This document shows, piece by piece, positions 12,746-22,043 of a stretch of DNA of 64,000 bases; positions within the stretch are counted from its first letter, which is position 1, and each line of letters begins with the position of its first letter. The translations under genes and the position numbers were made by a program. The stretch spans positions 2,480,001-2,544,000 of the forward strand of contig OZ251545.1 in NCBI GenBank assembly GCA_965243335.1. The letters run 5' to 3'. The notes under the pieces were generated by a model. It had not been told where the DNA came from. It saw only the letters and a list, made by a program, of their open reading frames with translations, and did no database searches. This DNA is from JAJDXW01 sp965243335. Its GTDB lineage: Bacteria; Pseudomonadota; Gammaproteobacteria; HK1.

Positions 12746-12853
12746 GCGCCGGCCCGCGATCGTCCATGCGGACGGGGCGCGCGTGTCCGCAACCGCCGGA
12801 CGGGGAGATGCCCGGGCTGATCCCGGGCCGCGAAGGCCAGCGGGGCGGGCGGC

Positions 12854-14089
12854 TCAGGCGGCGCCGCGGCGCGGGTAGTGGGATTCGACGTAGTCGTCGA
12901 CGATCCGGCGGAACTCGTCCGCGATGCGGGGGCCGCGAAGGGTCGTCGCCCGCTCCCCGTCGATGTAGACGGGGGCCGCCGGCTGCTCCCCGGTCCCCGG
13001 CAGGCTGATGCCGACGTTCGCGTGCTTGCTCTCGCCGGGGCCGTTCACCACGCATCCCATGACCGCGACCCGCATGTCCTCCACCCCTTCGTAGCGCTCC
13101 CGCCACCCGGCCATGCTCTCGCGCAGGTGGGACTGGATGGCCCCCGCGAGCTCCCGGAAGAACGCGCTCGTCGTCCGCCCGCACCCGGGGCAGGCGGTGA
13201 CCAGCGGGGTGAACGAGCGAAGCCCCATGGTCTGGAGCAGCTCCTGGGCGACCACCACCTCGCGGGTGCGCTCCCCCCCCGGCTCGGGGGTGAGGGAGAT
13301 CCGGATGGTGTCCCCGATCCCCTGCTGGAGCAGCACCGCGAGCGCGGCGGCGGAGGCGACGATGCCCTTCGAGCCCATGCCCGCCTCGGTGAGGCCGAGG
13401 TGGAGCGCGTAGTCGCCGCGGCGGCTGAGCTCGCGGTAGACCGCCACCAGCTCCTGGACCTCGCTCACCTTGCAGGAGAGGACGATGCGGTCGCGCCCGA
13501 GGCCGAGCGACTCGGCCTGCGCCGCGCTCTCGAGGGCCGACCGTACGAGCGCCTCGCGGGTCACCTCGGCCGCGCTCCGGGGAGAGCCGGACTCTGCGTT
13601 CTCGTTCATGAGGCGCGTCGCGAGGCGCTGGTCGAGGCTCCCCCAGTTGACCCCGATCCGGACCGGCCGCCCGTACTCGACGGCGGCCTCGATCATGGTC
13701 GCGAAGCGCTCGTCGCGCTTCTCCCCGAACCCCACGTTGCCGGGGTTGATGCGGTACTTCGCGAGCGCGCGGGCGCACTCGGGGAAGCGGGTGAGCAGGC
13801 GGTCGCCGTTGTAGTGGAAGTCGCCGACGAGGGGGACGCGGCAGCCGGCCCGGTCGAGGGCGCGCCTGATCTCGGGGACCGCCTCCGCCGCGTCGGGATG
13901 GTTGACGGTGATCCGGACGAGCTCCGACCCCGCCTCCGCGAGGGCGCGGACCTGGGCCGCGGTCGCCGCCGCGTCGGCGGTGTCGGTATCCGTCATGGAC
14001 TGGACGACGACGGGGGCCCCGCCGCCGATGACGACCTCTCCCACCCGGACGCCGACCGTCCGGCGGCGCAGGCCGCGGGGATGCTCCAT
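12854..14089 (-). CDS. ispG: 4-hydroxy-3-methylbut-2-enyl diphosphate synthase (flavodoxin/ferredoxin)
   Basis: Penultimate enzyme of the MEP isoprenoid pathway: converts MEcPP to HMBPP using a [4Fe-4S] cluster, cytoplasmic. The 411-residue length is typical of the short bacterial form. The TIM-barrel part opens with GGGAPVVVQSMTDTDTADA; cluster ligands are in CPGCGR and CVVNGPGE. The ATG at 14089 gives MEHPRGLRRRTVGVRVG, and a weak GAGGA lies 11 bases upstream. An in-frame extension of 21 residues was rejected as lacking family similarity. It stands alone and is convergent with the aminopeptidase gene. Confidence 0.96.
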   Translation of the reverse strand: MEHPRGLRRRTVGVRVGEVVIGGGAPVVVQSMTDTDTADAAATAAQVRALAEAGSELVRITVNHPDAAEAVPEIRRALDRAGCRVPLVGDFHYNGDRLLTRFPECARALAKYRINPGNVGFGEKRDERFATMIEAAVEYGRPVRIGVNWGSLDQRLATRLMNENAESGSPRSAAEVTREALVRSALESAAQAESLGLGRDRIVLSCKVSEVQELVAVYRELSRRGDYALHLGLTEAGMGSKGIVASAAALAVLLQQGIGDTIRISLTPEPGGERTREVVVAQELLQTMGLRSFTPLVTACPGCGRTTSAFFRELAGAIQSHLRESMAGWRERYEGVEDMRVAVMGCVVNGPGESKHANVGISLPGTGEQPAAPVYIDGERATTLRGPRIADEFRRIVDDYVESHYPRRGAA

Positions 14090-14171
14090 GATGGCGCGTC
14101 CTCGGCGCGTCTCCCGTTCCGCCGGGGATTCTACCCGCGCACGGGAGAGCAAACCACCGGAACTTTCATTC

Positions 14172-14290
14172 GAGGCGTGTGCGTGGCGGGGATTTCGCGC
14201 TGGCGGGCAGCGCCATCGGGCTGCGCCGGGAGCGCTGACGCGGCGCCGGGCGGAGCAGCGACACCCCGAACGAGGGGGCGGAGGGGCGGG
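14172..14290 (+). repeat. GC-rich dispersed repeat (GTGCGCGGTGGGG family), copy 2
   Basis: Begins GAGGCGTGTGCGTGGCGGGG and continues through a GCGCTGGCGGGCAGCGCC segment that aligns with 2765-2870 and 14974-15090. Located between ispG and the downstream one-TM protein gene. No coding sense is seen. Confidence 0.45.
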
Positions 14291-14332
14291 CGTAGACGCG
14301 CGAGGAGCCCCCCGGGGTAAGGGAGGACGCCC

Positions 14333-14827
14333 CTACTCGGGGGGAACGTCGAGCAGCCTGTCACGAAGCTCGACAGCCAGCACCCTGACGACCTGCTCAC
14401 GGTCGAGGCCGTTCTCGTAGGCGCACGACCGGACCCTCGCCTCCATGTCGGCATCGAGCTTGCCGCCAGCGTACTCGAAGCAGGTCTGCTGGATCGTGTA
14501 GCGGTCCTGCCCCTCGATGCCGGCGATCAGCTTCGGAGCGGTGCGCCGGGCCCAACCCGGAGCGTCGAGCTCGCGCGAGACCTTCCGGCCCAGGTCCGTC
14601 AACGCAATCGGGCTCGAGTGGGCGACGGTCACCGGCGGCAGGCGGTGGAGGATCTTATCGATGCTGGCGCGGATGCTCCCGAGATCGTCCTGCACCCCCT
14701 TCATGAAGGTCTTGAACGAGCCCCGGTCCGAGTTGACGCCGCCGACCCACTTCCCGATCCCGAAGACCAATGCGAGGACGGCGATCACCGCCGGAACCAC
14801 GTAGGGCCATGCCATCCAACCGTTCAT
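14333..14827 (-). CDS. Hypothetical protein with one N-terminal membrane segment
   Basis: 164 residues. A single hydrophobic stretch at residues 5-29 (AWPYVVPAVIAVLALVFGIG) is followed by a short linker, a helical segment (VQDDLGSIRASIDKILHRL), and a C-terminal part (ALTDLGRKVSRELD onwards) that looks like a small winged-helix or helical soluble domain facing the cytoplasm. The ATG at 14827 directly precedes the membrane segment. Not recognised as any named family. It lies in an accessory stretch just downstream of the restriction-modification gene, on the same strand. Confidence 0.7.
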   Translation of the reverse strand: MNGWMAWPYVVPAVIAVLALVFGIGKWVGGVNSDRGSFKTFMKGVQDDLGSIRASIDKILHRLPPVTVAHSSPIALTDLGRKVSRELDAPGWARRTAPKLIAGIEGQDRYTIQQTCFEYAGGKLDADMEARVRSCAYENGLDREQVVRVLAVELRDRLLDVPPE

Positions 14828-15140
14828 TCGCCTGGTCCGACTCTACCCCCGGGCGGGGCGGCATGGTCTGAATCCTGTGGCGGCGTGGTCTGTCGAACCC
14901 CGCGCCGAGGCAGGGCGGGGCCGTTTGGAGAGTAGCACGGGACAGGGGCGAACCATGAGGGGCGTATGATCGCGAGGCATGTGCGCGGTGGGGTTTCGCG
15001 TCGGCGGTTGGCGCTGCCGGGGCGCGCCGGGGGCGCTGGAGACGGTGCGACGGGGCGCGTCCCGGCCTTCCGGGGGCGCCGTTCGCACCCTCCGCGCCAA
15101 GGGCCGGACGATGGGAGGCGCGAGCCTCGCCGCGGCTCCT
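14828..15140. other. Gene-less spacer holding a GC-rich repeat
   Basis: 313 bases with no convincing reading frame. The segment 14974-15090 begins GAGGCATGTGCGCGGTGGGG and is copy 3 of the GC-rich repeat family seen at 2765 and 14172. The rest holds the upstream region of the one-TM protein gene. Confidence 0.55.
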
Positions 15141-17993
15141 CTATCCGCCGTTCCGTCCGGAACGGGCGGCGTTCAAGGCCAGCAGTCGCCCAAGCGCGTC
15201 TTCCGCGGGGATGTCGTCCGGCCAGCCATAGGCGGCGGCGACCGCCGCGTCGAGCGCCGCATGGGCGTTCGCGAGCCACTGCGGGCGCTCGTTGTAGAGG
15301 TTCGTCAGGGTGCGCCCCTTCAGCTCCGCCGCCGCCTCCTCGCCGCGAGGGACCGGGCGCATCGGGTAGCCGGGAACCGGCTCGTCGACCCACTCCACCC
15401 ACTCGGGCGGGTTGAGCCAACGGTCGCGCAAGGCAACGAGCCGCCGCGCCGCCTCCCCGATCTCGACCGCCCGAGGGTCGTCCGCGTAGCCGGCGGCGGG
15501 AACGTCAGGCGACAGCCCTTCGGGAAAAGGGAAGGTCTCGAAGGTGGTGGTCGGGGTGTAGCGGGGGCGGTCTTCCAGGCTGGCGCCAAGCCGTAGCGAC
15601 CACGCCTCGTGGAACCGGCTGTGGAGGACCCCGAAGGTCGTGTCGTCGTCGCGGGCGATGACGATGAGCTGATGGTCGGGGCAGATGCGCGCGTCCAGCC
15701 ACACGAACAGCCGGTGCTTCGCAACGGTCGGCGTCGCGATGTAGCGGGCCATGTCGCCCATGGCCCGCCACATCGCAGGCCGGGGACGCCAATGCCGCCA
15801 CCATTCGTTCCTGAGCGCCGCGATCCGATTATCCATCCGGGCTGGCTTCACATGCTCTGCGACATGCGCGAATGGCGCTTCGTAGAGAGCGGCGCTGTTT
15901 TCGTTCATCGACACCCCGAAGTCGATGATCCACTGGTCAGAGGGACGCGCCGTTACGTCCCTGCCGTTGACCCGGGGCTTCAAGACATCGGCATTCGGCC
16001 GCCCGTTCGGATTGGCAGGAAGCCGCAGCCATTCCCGGGCGAGATCCCCGGGTATGTCGAACGGACCGTTCTTGTTGACGCCGAGGAATGCTCTGGACAG
16101 GTTTACCGACAGCGTCGCCGCCTGTGTCACGTCCACGCTGCCTTCCGTGAGGTCGGCGTGTATACGGGTCGCCGTCGCTCCGTTCAGGAACGCGGTAAGC
16201 GCCGTGTCGTTTCCGGTGAAGCAAATCAGAGACACCCGCACGGCCGCGCCGTCGACCACCCACGGCTCGTCCGACCAGGCATCGAAGATGGCGCCACGCT
16301 CGACGATACGATCCAGCACGGCCCGGTTGCGCCCGCCCCGGATCGAGTTGGTCGCCACCAGACCGGCGCGGGCGACCCTGCCCTCGGCGACCTGCACGCC
16401 AGCCTTGTGGAACCAGTAGCAGACGAGGTCGGCGAACGCGGGGACGGAGCCCTTGTAGCGCTCGCGCATCCGCTGCGTGTAATCGTCGCCGAGCGCTTCG
16501 CGCATGGGGGAGTAGCCCAGGAACGGCGGGTTGCCGATCACCACGTCCGCCGCCGGCCACTCGGGCTCCTCTCCTTCGGGGGTCAGGATCGCGTCGCGGC
16601 ACTCGATGGTGTCGAGCGGCTTCAGGATCGGCTCGCGCGACCCGCCGAAGCCGTTCCGCCGCATCCATTGGATCTCGCCGATCCACACCGACACCCGGGC
16701 CAGCTCGGCCGCATAGGCGTTGAGCTCGATCCCCCGGACGTTGGCCGGGCCGACCTCCGGGAAGGCCCGCTGCAAGCTCCATATCTCCTCGGCTTCGAGC
16801 TGCACCCGGTGCTCCAGGTCCTTCAAAGCGTGCAGGGCGAGGTAGAGGAAGTTGCCCGAGCCGCACGCCGGGTCGAGCACCGTGAAGGCGCGCAGGCGCG
16901 CGAGGAACCGGCCATACCGCCGCTCGGCCTCGCCGCGCCGCCGGGCTTCAGCGGCCTTCGACCGGGCCGCCTCCGCGCGTTTCAGCTCGGCGGCGATCCC
17001 GGCCTTCACCGTCTCCCACTCGGCGAGCAAAGGACGGACGATCACCGGCTCGACGATCAGCATGACCTTGTCCCGGTCGGTGTAGTGCGCCCCGAGCTGG
17101 GCGCGTTTGTCCGGGTCGAGCCCGCGCTCGAACAGGGTTCCGAGGATCGAGGGGTCGATCTCCGACCAGTCGAGGGCCGCGGCGGCGAAGGCGGTCTCGA
17201 TCTCCGCGTGCTCCAGGGGGAGCGCCTGCGCGTCGTTGAACAGGTCGCCGTTGAACCACGCCACCGGCTCGAACCCGACCATGCCTCCGGTGCTCATGGC
17301 GCGGAACAGCTTGCCCGCGAGCTCGGGGAACGCCTCCGGGCGGCTCCGCGCCCCGCGCAGCATCCGGGTGAACATCCGGTCCGGGAGCAGCCCGGCGTCC
17401 TCGGCGAACATGCAGAACACGAGCCGGTTGACGAAGTGCGCGACGGCCTGGGGCTCGTGGCCTCGCTCCCGCAGGCCGTGCGCCAGCCCCGCGAAGGTCG
17501 CTGCGACCTTCTCGGTCAGCGCCTGCCGGGTCTCGCCCGGGCGAAGGCGCTCCGGGTCCGACATCGCCCACTTGAGCTTGTCGCGGACGGCCGCGTCCAC
17601 GAGCTCCTCGAGCGCGATCTCGTGGGTCTTGCTGACCGTGTTCGTCCAGTTGGTGCGGATGCGGAACCGCGCCAGGTCCGACACGATCAGCAGCGGCGGA
17701 TTCTCCAACCCCAGTACGTATTGCCGTAGCTGATTGAAGGTCGCGTCGAGGTCGGCGTGCCGGCCCTTGTACTCCCAGGCGAAGCAGCCCCGCTTCCACA
17801 CGTCGGCCCACCCCTTGCCGCCACCGTCCTTGCGTGCGCCGCGCTCGAAGCAGTAGCGATCGCCCGCGGGGTCGTCCTCGGCCGGGGTCGGCTCCCCGAG
17901 CAGCCGGCACAGATCGATGAAGTGCTCCTGCGCGGCGGAGCGCTCCTTGAGCGTCGCCCCCGTCCACTTGCGGATGAACTCCCGCGGCTCCAA
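15141..17993 (-). CDS. MmeI-type (type IIL) restriction-modification enzyme
   Basis: Single-chain restriction endonuclease plus N6-adenine methyltransferase that protects host DNA and cuts foreign DNA, 950 residues. The nuclease motif D-x9-E-x-K is complete (Asp64, Glu74, Lys76 in FAWEYKG) with the same spacing as in MmeI. AdoMet motif I is DPACGSG at 374-380 and the catalytic motif IV is NPPF at 488-491, the form of N6-adenine methylases. The target-recognition and C-terminal regions follow. The start is TTG at 17993 with GGGAGGG four bases upstream; the product then begins EPREFIRKW as in the family. It looks intact. Probably acquired; two small membrane/coiled-coil genes precede it on the same strand. 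Confidence 0.92.
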   Translation of the reverse strand: MEPREFIRKWTGATLKERSAAQEHFIDLCRLLGEPTPAEDDPAGDRYCFERGARKDGGGKGWADVWKRGCFAWEYKGRHADLDATFNQLRQYVLGLENPPLLIVSDLARFRIRTNWTNTVSKTHEIALEELVDAAVRDKLKWAMSDPERLRPGETRQALTEKVAATFAGLAHGLRERGHEPQAVAHFVNRLVFCMFAEDAGLLPDRMFTRMLRGARSRPEAFPELAGKLFRAMSTGGMVGFEPVAWFNGDLFNDAQALPLEHAEIETAFAAAALDWSEIDPSILGTLFERGLDPDKRAQLGAHYTDRDKVMLIVEPVIVRPLLAEWETVKAGIAAELKRAEAARSKAAEARRRGEAERRYGRFLARLRAFTVLDPACGSGNFLYLALHALKDLEHRVQLEAEEIWSLQRAFPEVGPANVRGIELNAYAAELARVSVWIGEIQWMRRNGFGGSREPILKPLDTIECRDAILTPEGEEPEWPAADVVIGNPPFLGYSPMREALGDDYTQRMRERYKGSVPAFADLVCYWFHKAGVQVAEGRVARAGLVATNSIRGGRNRAVLDRIVERGAIFDAWSDEPWVVDGAAVRVSLICFTGNDTALTAFLNGATATRIHADLTEGSVDVTQAATLSVNLSRAFLGVNKNGPFDIPGDLAREWLRLPANPNGRPNADVLKPRVNGRDVTARPSDQWIIDFGVSMNENSAALYEAPFAHVAEHVKPARMDNRIAALRNEWWRHWRPRPAMWRAMGDMARYIATPTVAKHRLFVWLDARICPDHQLIVIARDDDTTFGVLHSRFHEAWSLRLGASLEDRPRYTPTTTFETFPFPEGLSPDVPAAGYADDPRAVEIGEAARRLVALRDRWLNPPEWVEWVDEPVPGYPMRPVPRGEEAAAELKGRTLTNLYNERPQWLANAHAALDAAVAAAYGWPDDIPAEDALGRLLALNAARSGRNGG

Positions 17994-18158
17994 TCGACCC
18001 TCCCCGGTAGCCGCCGTCCCTCGTCCGGCGGCGAGCCTGAAGGTCTTGCCCGCGGCGCGCCGGACGAGCCCCGGACCCCGCTTTCGCAGGGCAGGCTCGG
18101 GCGCCGGCGGTCGAGGCGGCGGTGGATCGCGAAGCGGGCGCAGACCGCCGCGGCGGGC

Positions 18159-18452
18159 TCAGTCGGCGGCGGCCCCGCGTTCGGCGACCCTGCCTTCGAC
18201 GTGCGACTGCCGTTCGGCGAGGCGCTGCATCTCGGTGCGGAAGGCGTCCATCGCGGCTTGGAACGCGCGCCGGTCCGCGTCCGCAGAGGCTTGGAACGCA
18301 CGCCGATCCGTATCCGCAGAGGCTTGGAACGCGCGCCGATCCGTATCCAGCCTCGAGGTGTTGCACAGGATCAGGACGGCGAGAGAGATCCCGACGACGG
18401 CAACCGAGCCTACGGTCGAACCGATGATGGCGTAGAGCTGGTCGGGAGTCAT
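18159..18452 (-). CDS. Small one-TM protein with hendecad coiled coil, paralogue 1
   Basis: 97 residues from the ATG at 18452 (AGGGA six bases upstream; an ATG two codons earlier is possible). One membrane segment (residues 5-29, IIGSTVGSVAVVGISLAVLIL) is followed by three near-identical 11-residue repeats of the form D-(T/A)-DRRAFQASA and then FRTEMQRLAERQSHVEGRV, a predicted coiled coil. An 11-residue period is characteristic of hendecad coiled coils. It is a tandem paralogue of the next gene upstream. Function unknown; it lies 165 bases before the MmeI-type enzyme in the same direction. Confidence 0.7.
   Translation of the reverse strand: MTPDQLYAIIGSTVGSVAVVGISLAVLILCNTSRLDTDRRAFQASADTDRRAFQASADADRRAFQAAMDAFRTEMQRLAERQSHVEGRVAERGAAAD
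18256..18351 (-). repeat. 33 bp tandem repeat, three units
   Basis: Three consecutive 33-base units (18256-18288, 18289-18321 and 18322 on) each starting GCTTGGAACGCGCGCCG on the plus strand. They encode the 11-residue coiled-coil repeats of the overlapping gene. Units 2 and 3 share the same base changes (CGATCCGTATCC), so unit 3 is a recent copy of unit 2 or the reverse. Confidence 0.85.
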
Positions 18453-18485
18453 GTTCATTCCCTGAAGCAAGCTCCAGCGGCGAGC

Positions 18486-18764
18486 TCAGTCGGCGGCGGC
18501 CTCGCGTCCGTCGACCCTGCCTTCGACGCGCGACTGCCGTTCGGCGAGGCGCTGCATCTCGGTGCGGAAGGCGTCCATCGCGGCTTGGAACGCGCGCCGG
18601 TCCGCATCCGCGGCGGTCTGGTACGTGCGCCGGTCCTCGTCCGCCACCTTCTTGTCGTTGTCGATGCGCCGATCGAGCCGAGCCGTGGTCCGGATCATGA
18701 GCCCGGCGAGCCCGAAGCCAACCGCCAGCACGGTCCCGATGATGGTGAGGAATTGCGCATCCAC
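18486..18764 (-). CDS. Small one-TM protein with coiled coil, paralogue 2
   Basis: 92 residues from the GTG at 18764, which gives MDAQFLTIIGTVLAVGFGL at the N-terminus, a membrane segment like that of paralogue 1. The ectodomain or cytoplasmic helix ends with the same 35-residue block (DADRRAFQAAMDAFRTEM and RLAERQSRVEGRV) as paralogue 1 but has only one clear 11-residue repeat. The membrane segments differ while the coiled coils are nearly identical, suggesting tandem duplication followed by divergence or conversion. Function unknown. Confidence 0.65.
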   Translation of the reverse strand: MDAQFLTIIGTVLAVGFGLAGLMIRTTARLDRRIDNDKKVADEDRRTYQTAADADRRAFQAAMDAFRTEMQRLAERQSRVEGRVDGREAAAD

Positions 18765-18952
18765 GGCCGGAGAATAGCACGTCGAGCGGGCGCCCCGCCC
18801 CCCGTGAAGGCGGGACCGGACTACGCGGCCGGCGCCGAGCGGATTCCGAAGCACGACCCGCCCTTGGCGCGAGCCGCCGGAAGCCAGCCTTGCCCGTCCG
18901 GGGGACGGAGCCTATCCTTCCGCCCCCTTCCCCCCCGCTCAGGAGACGCGCC

Positions 18953-20275
18953 ATGGCCGAACCCGCGCCGCGGGCGGACGCGACCCTTGCCGCCCCCGTG
19001 GGCGACCGCGTCCCCGCCTTCGATCCCGGCCAGCGGATCGAAGGCTTCGACGACGAGCTCGCGGCCGCGGTCCGCGCCGAGGCGGACCGCCAGGAGCTGC
19101 ACCTCGAGCTCATCGCCTCGGAGAACTACGCGAGCCCGCGAGTACTCGAAGCGCAGGGGTCGGTGCTCACCAACAAGTACGCGGAAGGCTATCCGGGCCG
19201 GCGCTACTACGGCGGCTGCGAGTTCGTCGACGTCGCGGAGTCGCTCGCGGTGGAGCGCGCGAAGCGGATATTCTCCGCGGACTACGCCAACGTGCAGCCG
19301 CACTCCGGCTCGCAGGCGAACGCGGCGGCCTACCTTGCCCTCGCGAAGCCCGGCGACACCCTCCTCGGGATGAGCCTCGCCGAGGGCGGGCACCTGACCC
19401 ACGGCTCGCCGGTCAACTTCTCCGGCCAGGTCTTCCGCGCCGTGCAGTACGGGCTCGATCCCGCGACGGGGGAGATCGACTACGACCGGGTCGAGGCGCT
19501 CGCCCGCGAGCACCGCCCCCGGATCATCGTGGCCGGCTTCTCCGCGTATTCGCGGGTGGTCGACTGGGCGCGCTTCCGCGCCATCGCGGACGCGGCGGGC
19601 GCGTACTTCGTCGCCGACATGGCGCACGTCGCGGGGCTCGTCGCGGCCGGGCTCTATCCGAGCCCGGTCCCGTTCGCGGACGTGGCCACGACCACCACCC
19701 ACAAGACCCTGCGCGGGCCCCGGGGGGGCCTCCTCCTCGCCCGCGCCAACCCCGAGGTCGAGAAGAAGCTCTCCTCGGTCGTGTTCCCCGGCCTGCAGGG
19801 CGGGCCGCTCATGCACGTCATCGCGGCCAAGGCGGTAGCGCTCAAGGAGGCCCTGGAGCCGGCCTTCGCCGCCTACCAGCGGGCGACCCTCGACAACGCC
19901 CGGCAGATGGCGACCACCATCGAGGCGCGAAGCTATCCCATCGTCTCCGGAGGCACGGACAACCACTTGATGCTCATCGATCTCCGCCGGCGCAGGGGCC
20001 TCTCCGGGCGCGACGCCGAGGCCGCCCTCGGGCGCGCCCACATCACCGTCAACAAGAACATGGTGCCGGACGACCCCCGGTCGCCGTTCGTGACGAGCGG
20101 GCTCCGGATCGGGACCCCGGCCATGACCACCCGGGGGATGGGCGGGCCGGAGGCGGTCGAGGTCGCGCAGCGGATCTGCGACGTGCTCGACCACCCGGAC
20201 GAGACGAAGGTGATCGAGGGGGTGCGCGAGTCGGTGATCGCGCTCTGCCGGCGCTTCCCCGTCTACCGCCGCTGA
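18953..20275 (+). CDS. glyA: Serine hydroxymethyltransferase
   Basis: PLP enzyme interconverting serine and glycine with transfer of a one-carbon unit to tetrahydrofolate; cytoplasmic tetramer. The PLP-binding lysine is Lys251 in TTTTHKTLRGPRGG. Other family blocks are LIASENYASPRVLEAQGS, NKYAEGYPGRRYYGG and HSGSQAN. The ATG at 18953 has AGGAG eight bases upstream. At 440 residues it is about 20 longer than most bacterial SHMTs because of an Ala/Pro-rich N-terminal extension. It is the first gene of the conserved glyA-nrdR-rib-nusB operon; 11 bases separate it from nrdR. Confidence 0.98.
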   Translation: MAEPAPRADATLAAPVGDRVPAFDPGQRIEGFDDELAAAVRAEADRQELHLELIASENYASPRVLEAQGSVLTNKYAEGYPGRRYYGGCEFVDVAESLAVERAKRIFSADYANVQPHSGSQANAAAYLALAKPGDTLLGMSLAEGGHLTHGSPVNFSGQVFRAVQYGLDPATGEIDYDRVEALAREHRPRIIVAGFSAYSRVVDWARFRAIADAAGAYFVADMAHVAGLVAAGLYPSPVPFADVATTTTHKTLRGPRGGLLLARANPEVEKKLSSVVFPGLQGGPLMHVIAAKAVALKEALEPAFAAYQRATLDNARQMATTIEARSYPIVSGGTDNHLMLIDLRRRRGLSGRDAEAALGRAHITVNKNMVPDDPRSPFVTSGLRIGTPAMTTRGMGGPEAVEVAQRICDVLDHPDETKVIEGVRESVIALCRRFPVYRR

Positions 20276-20286
20276 ACGGCCCGCCC

Positions 20287-20823
20287 GTGCGCTGCCCGCG
20301 CTGTTCGTCGGCAGACAGCAGGGTCATCGATTCGCGCGTCGAAGCGGGCGGGGCGGAGCGGCGCCGGCGGCGCGAGTGCAACCGCTGCGGCGAGCGGTTC
20401 AGCACCTTCGAGAAGACCGCGGTATCCCTTCCCCAGGTCGTCAAGCGGAGCGGCGACCGGGCGGCCTTCGATCCCGAGCGGCTGCGGGGCGCCGTCCTGA
20501 AGGCGATCGAGAAGCGTCCGGTCACCGCCGCCGAGGTCGACGCCGCCCTCCACCGGATCCGGCACCGGCTCCCGCCCGAAGAGGGAAGCGAGGTCCTGTC
20601 CGCCCGGATCGGGGAGTGGGTCATGGAAGAGCTCCGCACCCTCGACCGCGTGGCCTACGTGCGGTTCGCGGCGGGGCGCCGCCGGTTCGTGGAGCTGGGC
20701 GACCTCGCGGCGGGCGCGGACCAGGCCCGCAGCGACCCCCCGGCGGGCGGACGCCCCGCCTCCGGCGGCCCGGCGGGCGCCGAGCCGCGCGGCCCGCAGC
20801 TTCCCCTCGCGCCGCGGGAATAG
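20287..20823 (+). CDS. nrdR: Transcriptional repressor NrdR
   Basis: Zinc-finger/ATP-cone repressor of ribonucleotide reductase genes. The zinc ribbon is visible at the start (MRCPRC...CNRCGERF), followed by FSTFEKTA and an ATP-cone (VKRSGDRAAFDPERLRGAVL). The GTG at 20287 is required because the first zinc cysteine is residue 3. At 178 residues it is longer than the usual 150-160 owing to a Gly/Pro/Ala-rich tail after residue 143, which is probably disordered. Position between glyA and ribD is the standard proteobacterial arrangement. Confidence 0.96.
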   Translation: MRCPRCSSADSRVIDSRVEAGGAERRRRRECNRCGERFSTFEKTAVSLPQVVKRSGDRAAFDPERLRGAVLKAIEKRPVTAAEVDAALHRIRHRLPPEEGSEVLSARIGEWVMEELRTLDRVAYVRFAAGRRRFVELGDLAAGADQARSDPPAGGRPASGGPAGAEPRGPQLPLAPRE

Positions 20824-20837
20824 GAACGGAGCCGGCC

Positions 20838-22031
20838 GTGGCGGACGACCACCGATTCCTCGACCAGGCGCTCGCCCTCGCGCGCCGCGGGACGTTCACC
20901 GCCCACCCGAACCCCCGGGTCGGCTGCGTGCTGGTGCGCGAAGGGGAGATCGTCGGGGAAGGCTGGCACCGGGCGGCCGGAGAAGCCCACGCCGAGGCGC
21001 GCGCCCTCGAGGCGGCGGGGCCGCGGGCGCGGGGCGCGACCGCCTACGTCTCCCTGGAGCCCTGCTGCCACCAGGGCCGGACGCCGCCCTGTACCGCCGC
21101 CCTCATCGCGGCCGGGGTGAAGCGGGTGGTCGCCGCCGCGCGGGACCCCGACCCGCGGGTGGCGGGGCGCGGCTTCGAGCGGCTGCGCGAAGCCGGCATC
21201 GAGGCCGGGCTCACGGATTGCCCGCGGATCGCGCGGGAGGCGGCGGACCTCAACGCCGGCTTCTTCCAGCGGGCCGCGAGCGGCCGGCCCTTCGTGCGCG
21301 TGAAGCTCGCGGCGAGCCTCGACGGGCGCACCGCCCTCCCGGACGGGTCGAGCCGATGGATCACCGGGAAGGCGGCGCGGCGCGACGTCCAGCGCTGGCG
21401 GGCGCGGGCCGGCGCGCTCGTGACCGGGGTCGGCACGGTGCTGGCCGACGACCCGCGCCTCACCGTCCGCCCGTCGGAGCTGGACTGCCGGGACACCGGG
21501 GCGGGGCCGGAGGCGCCCCCCGACCCGCACCGCCTCCTGCGGGTGGTGCTCGATTCCCGGCTCCGGACCCCGCCCGCCTCCGCCCTCTTCGCATCGCCCG
21601 CCCCGGTGCTCGTTGCGACCGGCGACGCGGACGCGGCGGCGAACGGCGAGCGCGCGGCCCGCCTCCGGGCGGCGGGGGCGGAGGTGGCCGCACCCGGGGA
21701 GCCCGCGCCGGCGAACGGCGGGGGACCAAGCCGGGTCGATCCCGCCGCGCTCCTCCGCCTCCTCGGAGCACGCGGGATCAACGAGGCGCACGTCGAGTGC
21801 GGCCCGACCCTCGCCGGCGCGCTGGTCGCGGAGGGGCTGGCGGACGAGCTCCTGATCTACCTCGCGCCGACCCTCCTCGGAAGCGGGTCCCGCCCCCTCC
21901 TCGCCCTCCCCCCGCCTCCCGACATGGACTCGCGCGCCCGGCTGCGGATCCTCGAAACGAAGCCGATCGGAGGCGACCTCCGGGTACGGGCCGCCGTGCG
22001 CATGGCGGTCGGCGGAACCCCGCCCCTCTGA
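20838..22031 (+). CDS. ribD: Bifunctional riboflavin deaminase/reductase
   Basis: Carries out deamination and then side-chain reduction of the GTP cyclohydrolase II product in riboflavin synthesis. The N-terminal deaminase has zinc ligands in GEAHAEARAL and PCCHQGRTPPC. The C-terminal reductase begins about residue 150 (RPFVRVKLAASLDGRTALPD) with the substrate loop SSRWITG and a CGPTLAGAL nucleotide loop. The GTG at 20838, preceded by AGGAACGGAG, starts the family N-terminus DDHRFLDQALALARRGTFTA. 397 residues, slightly long because of a Gly/Pro-rich insertion. It follows nrdR by 14 bases. Confidence 0.97.
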   Translation: MADDHRFLDQALALARRGTFTAHPNPRVGCVLVREGEIVGEGWHRAAGEAHAEARALEAAGPRARGATAYVSLEPCCHQGRTPPCTAALIAAGVKRVVAAARDPDPRVAGRGFERLREAGIEAGLTDCPRIAREAADLNAGFFQRAASGRPFVRVKLAASLDGRTALPDGSSRWITGKAARRDVQRWRARAGALVTGVGTVLADDPRLTVRPSELDCRDTGAGPEAPPDPHRLLRVVLDSRLRTPPASALFASPAPVLVATGDADAAANGERAARLRAAGAEVAAPGEPAPANGGGPSRVDPAALLRLLGARGINEAHVECGPTLAGALVAEGLADELLIYLAPTLLGSGSRPLLALPPPPDMDSRARLRILETKPIGGDLRVRAAVRMAVGGTPPL

Positions 22032-22043
22032 TAAGCTCTCCCG

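Noticed and set aside
18256..18351. Three 33 bp tandem units considered as a CRISPR array
   Set aside because: Units are contiguous with no spacers and encode in-frame 11-residue coiled-coil repeats. No CRISPR array or cas gene was seen anywhere in the window.
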